Translations under genes and position numbers: made by a program
Assembly: GCF_004027225.2 (NCBI RefSeq)
Contig: NC_044283.2
Coordinates: forward strand, 14,030,992 to 14,094,991
Length of the DNA stretch: 64,000 nucleotides
Source of the DNA: Strigops habroptila
Lineage: Eukaryota > Chordata > Aves > Psittaciformes > Psittacidae
Direction of reading: 5' to 3'
Notes under the pieces: model-generated
Database searches by the model: none
The model's input: the letters and a program-made list of their open reading frames with translations, nothing else
What the model was told of the DNA's origin: nothing
Part shown: one piece after another, positions 60,405 to 64,000 of the stretch
Layout of the letters: the number at the start of each line of letters is the position of its first letter
How positions within the stretch are numbered: the first letter of the stretch is position 1

Positions 60405-60947
60405 TCATTTGCAGCATGAATGCCGTAGTTTTAACTTATTAAAATATTACCTTTCATCACTTTGCCTATCAGATGAATGTGAGATGATATGTGCATAGGA
60501 GAGCCTTGTGACAATTGAAGTGCAATATCCAGTTGTGTTCTGCAGTCTAGGAAAGCATTAATGTTTTCCCCATCTGTTCCCACTTCCATTGTAGCATTTT
60601 GCCTGCCACATAATATTAAAATGCTGACAATCTCAAGCCAAACATAGACTGAACGTTTGTTCCTGTTCTTATCATGCTCAAACAGACTTGCACGTGGTTC
60701 TTATTTCACCATCACAAATTGAAATAATACACGCTGATTTAGCTGCAACATTCCTGTGTTACTAGGACCTGTAATGTACCTAGTAAACCAACATTTAATG
60801 AAAATTAAACTGGATGAAAAGTGTTTTATTTACATTTTTTTTAGAAACAAACAGGAATTTTAACAACAGCCATGAAAGGCAACATTTTACAAAGCTATGG
60901 ATGGAGAAGAATCTGAATCCAGTGTGTATATATGTACTGGATATATA

Positions 60948-61000
60948 TCATAGAATCATAGAATCACAGAATAGCTAGGGTTGGAAAGGACCTTAAGATC
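60948..61000 (-). mobile_element. Very short CR1 3'-tail insertion
   Basis: ATCATAGAATCATAGAATCA and then GGTTGGAAAGGACCTTAAGA: only about 50 bp of CR1 3' end. It is flanked on both sides by ATATATAT, which could be a target-site duplication or a pre-existing AT repeat that was split. Confidence 0.9.
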
Positions 61001-61006
61001 ATATAT

Positions 61007-61058
61007 ATGTAACATATATATTTGTTACATGTGTATATATATATACACACATGTAACA
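61007..61058. repeat. AT-rich inverted repeat, cruciform-prone
   Basis: TGTTACATGTGTATATA is followed by its near-perfect reverse complement, ending ACACACATGTAACA (61023-61058, one 2-bp difference between arms). A further ATGTAACA lies at 61007-61014, giving three alternating copies of the 8-mer. It abuts the short CR1 tail. Confidence 0.9.
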
Positions 61059-62917
61059 TATTGATGATAAGTAGAGAGCTTTCTTATATTATGTTAGTAT
61101 TATGTCTATTAAAACAGTAAATAATCAATTAAACATTTTCTTTACTAGCTGCTGTGATTTAATTATAAAATCCTGTCTTTCCCAGCCTGGGGAGTTGCAT
61201 TCCCAGAGCTGTAAGTGCTCTTTGCTAGAGGCCAGTCAGTAATTGTGAACAATAGGTTCATCCTTTACAGTATGTAAAATACAGAGCTCATTCTCAGTTA
61301 AAAGTGTGCAGTCTCAATTCAAAACAATTTTGTGGATCTGTGTATATTTAATATCTGCAATTTTCTCTAGTTCTGGAGTTGTTTTTTAAACTTTGTATTT
61401 CTCCATATAAAAATGCAGAAAGCATAAGTTGGGAAGCAAAAAGGTACTTGGTGTATGCTGTTACTGCTGTGAAAAATCAATCTGAAAATACAGAGTTAAA
61501 CTGTATGAGAGGATGAGAGAATATATATGTATTGTGCTTATCATGCCAGCCCTGGATGTCATTATGTTGGCCTGATCAGTCAGACAGTGTTACATGTAGC
61601 ATTACAGTACTGGCCTGTGAGTAAAAGTGGGACAGGAGGACAGAGTCGTGTAATCAATGCAAACTCATTTATTATACAAACAAGCATCTCTGCTAGGTCC
61701 AGATGGATTTTCCTTATGGACAGGTGGTGGCATAGCCTTCCTTTTGGGCAGATGGGGTGATCAGGCTGATCTGGTTTTAGTAAAGATGAGATCTGGGTTT
61801 TTAATCATGTCCTCTCTTCCCCTTTTGGCTGGGTTTGGCTCTCTGCCTTACACGGTTGTGACCCAGCAGCCCTGCCTCACCCCGCACTGGTGCCAGCCAG
61901 TTCCTGATGCTGTATATGTGCTCGCATTATACGCAGGGCCAAGTGTAGGTGAGACACCTTAAACACAGCAGTGCTCTAATGGGTCAAATGTGGAGTCACT
62001 TTGGCTTAAAGAAAAGTGTTCAGAAGCCAGATCCTGTAGGTAGACTCCAGTCTTTCGTATACTGTATGCTCGCTGCTCATTTTGGACCAAACCAGCCTTT
62101 TTAACTTGATGGTATTCTGCTGTTAGTGGTGATGTACATCATCATGCAGCAGTGGCATCATACAGCAATGGCACCATGTAATTAAAATCGTGGATTATTT
62201 TCACTCAAGGTTAATGCTCTTCGAGGTACACATCAGATTTCCCCTTCGTTCCGCACTTGTTTGGGGTGAAGTCCCACACCCTCAGAGGTGAAAACTGTTC
62301 TAGGTACCTGCCCATATTCTCCCATGCATGTTGCTACCAATGACTACACTGCATCAGGCCATATCCCTGAGTGAAATTCCTGAATAGTCGGTTAACCTTA
62401 GGAAAAGCCAGAAACAGATTCTTGAGACACATAGCATGGACATTCTGGTTACCCAAGGATGCTGAAGGGACTGAAGAGCCACCTTCTCACAGGAGAAGAA
62501 GGGAAAGGTGTCATTCTTAATTTCATCCGCAAATTTGCTCTCAGAGGGAAAAGGTGTAGTTATTAATTATCTCCATGAGATGGTTCCTGAGGTACCGAGA
62601 TGGCTGCAATGCAGGGGCCAAATATTAGATTAGTCTCAAGGCCAGTGAACTTTTAGCATAATTCTCCTTGGCAAAACACAACCAAGTGCTGCACAGCACA
62701 GCAAACTGCAAAACACACAACCAGCCTCTAAAAAACTCTCAGATTTGATGTTCAGCAAGAGATGGAGCATGGCACAGAGCAGGTAAGGCAACAAATAAGT
62801 GTTGAGAACAAGTCAATCAACATTACAACCAGCAACTGCAACTGCTAATGAGGTATAATAACTAGTTCCCCCTGGCATGCTCTGATCAAATCTTGATCTT
62901 GTCATTGTCCTGAATGC
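61059..62917. other. Intergenic / possible decayed proviral interior
   Basis: If the LTR-PBS at the right is a provirus start on the minus strand, its leader and interior would lie here. No gag- or pol-like reading frame is visible, so the interior is deleted or decayed. The block at 61640-61960 has a terminal TTTATTATAC motif that could be another LTR fragment, but this is not established. Confidence 0.4.
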
Positions 62918-62940
62918 TCTGTGCCCCATGTTGGGTGCTG
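62918..62940 (-). other. Primer-binding-site-like sequence next to the LTR
   Basis: On the minus strand, directly after the LTR end, the sequence reads CAGCACCCAACATGGGGCAC. This resembles the PBS complementary to tRNA-Lys(1,2) (TGGCGCCCAACGTGGGGC) with a few mismatches. Its position just downstream of the LTR is what a 5' LTR-PBS junction predicts. Confidence 0.55.
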
Positions 62941-62946
62941 AAAAGG

Positions 62947-63396
62947 ACTGTGGTGTGATCACCCTGGATGGTAGCTCAGCCCCACAGAGCTGCTTGCTCA
63001 CTGCCCTCAGTGGGGTGGGGGAGAGAATTGGAAGGGCAGAAATAAGAAAAGTCACGGGTTCAGATAGAATACAGTTTAATAAGTAAAGGGATTAAAATAG
63101 AAAGAAACTAAAAAACCCCAAAATTGCTCTATATGATGTCATACTGTATGGAATATCCCTATGGGGTCAGTTAGGGTAAGCTGTCCTGGCTGTGTCCCCT
63201 CGAACCTCTTGCTCACCCTCAGTCTGCTCACGGGGTGAGGAGTAGAAAAGGCCTTGATTCTGTGTAAGCACTGCTCAGCAGTAATGAAAACATCCCTGAA
63301 TTATCCACAGTGTTTCCAGCACAAATCTAAAACATAGCCCCATATGGGGTGCCCTGAAGAAAATTAAACCCACCCCAGCCAGATCCCATATAATAG
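62947..63396 (-). mobile_element. ERV LTR, probably the 5' LTR of a decayed provirus
   Basis: The reverse complement is homologous to the LTR at 49.58-49.95 kb. Shared landmarks are GGTTTAATTTTCTTC, ATGTTTTAGATTTGTGCT, AGTGCTTACACAGAATCAAGG and GACACAGCCAGGACAG. This copy also keeps the 3' part, with the block around GGGTGGGGGAGAGAATTG and the AGTTTAATAAGTAAAG region. Its 3' end (left) borders a primer-binding-site-like sequence. Boundaries are approximate. No intact retroviral gene is seen to the left. Confidence 0.8.
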
Positions 63397-64000
63397 TGTA
63401 AGTCTGGGCTTATGATGTCTTTTAGATTTAAATTTGGATTTTCTCTTGGCCATAGAATGAGGAGGGTCTTTGGTGATGTCAGGAGAAAATGTTAGAGCCC
63501 TTCCTGAAACACGGCCCCGACTGGATCCTACAGTGAGGAACAGAGGATCAGCTCAGGGCTGCACAGCCTGGAATTATCCTTGGATCTGCGTCCCAAGTTG
63601 GGAAGCAAAGAGGTAGGTTTGAGCATGCTCAAGGGGCAAAGATACTCAAGTGTCTGCCTTACTGCCTGCTAACACTCTTATTCATACAATTTAACTTGTT
63701 TTATTTTTGTGCATGTCACATTTGATTACTGCTTCCCTTCAGAACTGGCAGATGATGCGCACTAGCTGTGACGAATGTGGGTCAAAAGAAACTCTTTCAA
63801 GCCTGATCAGTTTTATTCTTTAATTCACCTGAAGTGTGCTAAAATAAACAAAACAAAATATAGCTCATAGTTCTTGTTTGGCTGTTCTGCTTGTGTTGAG
63901 GAGATCTTTCTTGGTAAACTAAAGTCTCCAGATTCAGAAAACCACCCTGACTTTTGTGGCCTGACAAGCCACCTGAATTAGGACAATTACAGCAACAACA
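63397..64000. other. Right-edge intergenic sequence
   Basis: No gene or repeat was identified with confidence. The moderately GC-rich piece at about 63480-63620 may belong to another old element. Confidence 0.4.

Noticed and set aside
61640-61960. Possible further retroviral LTR or interior fragment
   Set aside because: Only a TTTATTATAC-type motif and moderate GC content suggest it. There is no clear match to a known end or to the other LTRs here.
1-64000. CRISPR arrays, bacterial operons, tRNA or rRNA genes
   Set aside because: No spaced direct-repeat array, operon-like gene packing or recognisable RNA gene was seen. The sequence is clearly vertebrate.

Overview
The window looks like a bird genome. 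It carries several CR1 LINE fragments, most recognisable by the CR1 3' end (conserved tail sequence plus ATTCTATG-type terminal repeats). It also carries retroviral LTRs of a type I recognise from birds, and one vertebrate multi-exon gene whose residues agree with avian sequence. Base composition is AT-rich and gene-poor apart from a single CpG island near 39.4-40.3 kb. The species and chromosome cannot be read from the sequence. From knowledge of vertebrate synteny, this gene usually lies near SLC2A9 and ZNF518B (chicken chromosome 4), but neither neighbour was recognised here.

The only protein-coding gene I can support is WDR1 (actin-interacting protein 1, AIP1), on the minus strand. I could place all 15 coding exons, from the ATG at 39645-39647 to the stop at 19605-19607. 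They join without frame breaks into 1,824 nt (607 codons plus stop). Thirteen of the 14 introns are GT-AG. Intron 9 (24085-25339) is a textbook U12-type AT-AC intron, with donor ATATCCTTT, branch site TTCCTTAAT and acceptor ending AC. The promoter lies in the CpG island. It has a TATA/CArG-like element about 180 bp upstream of the ATG and a separate cluster of NRF1-like and RFX-like sites 430-560 bp upstream.

Layout: 1-18.2 kb is intergenic, with a CR1 tail at 5.65 kb, a probable LTR at 8.7-9.35 kb and two neighbouring CR1 copies at 14.2-15.5 kb. WDR1 occupies 18.3/19.1-39.8 kb. Its intron 6 holds a 1.3 kb CR1 with a long but disabled reverse-transcriptase reading frame, and intron 9 holds a CR1 tail close to the U12 branch site. 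From 40.3 to 64 kb the window is again intergenic. It holds CR1 tails (48.6, 51.1, 54.5, 60.3 and 60.95 kb), microsatellites, a partial ERV LTR at 49.6 kb and an inverted LTR of the same family at 62.95-63.4 kb that borders a primer-binding-site-like sequence.

I found no RNA genes, CRISPR arrays or bacterial-type systems, and no convincing undescribed multi-gene system. The strongest signal worth a second look is the minor-spliceosome intron in a housekeeping actin-turnover gene, followed by the composite promoter architecture and the ERV remnant at the right edge.
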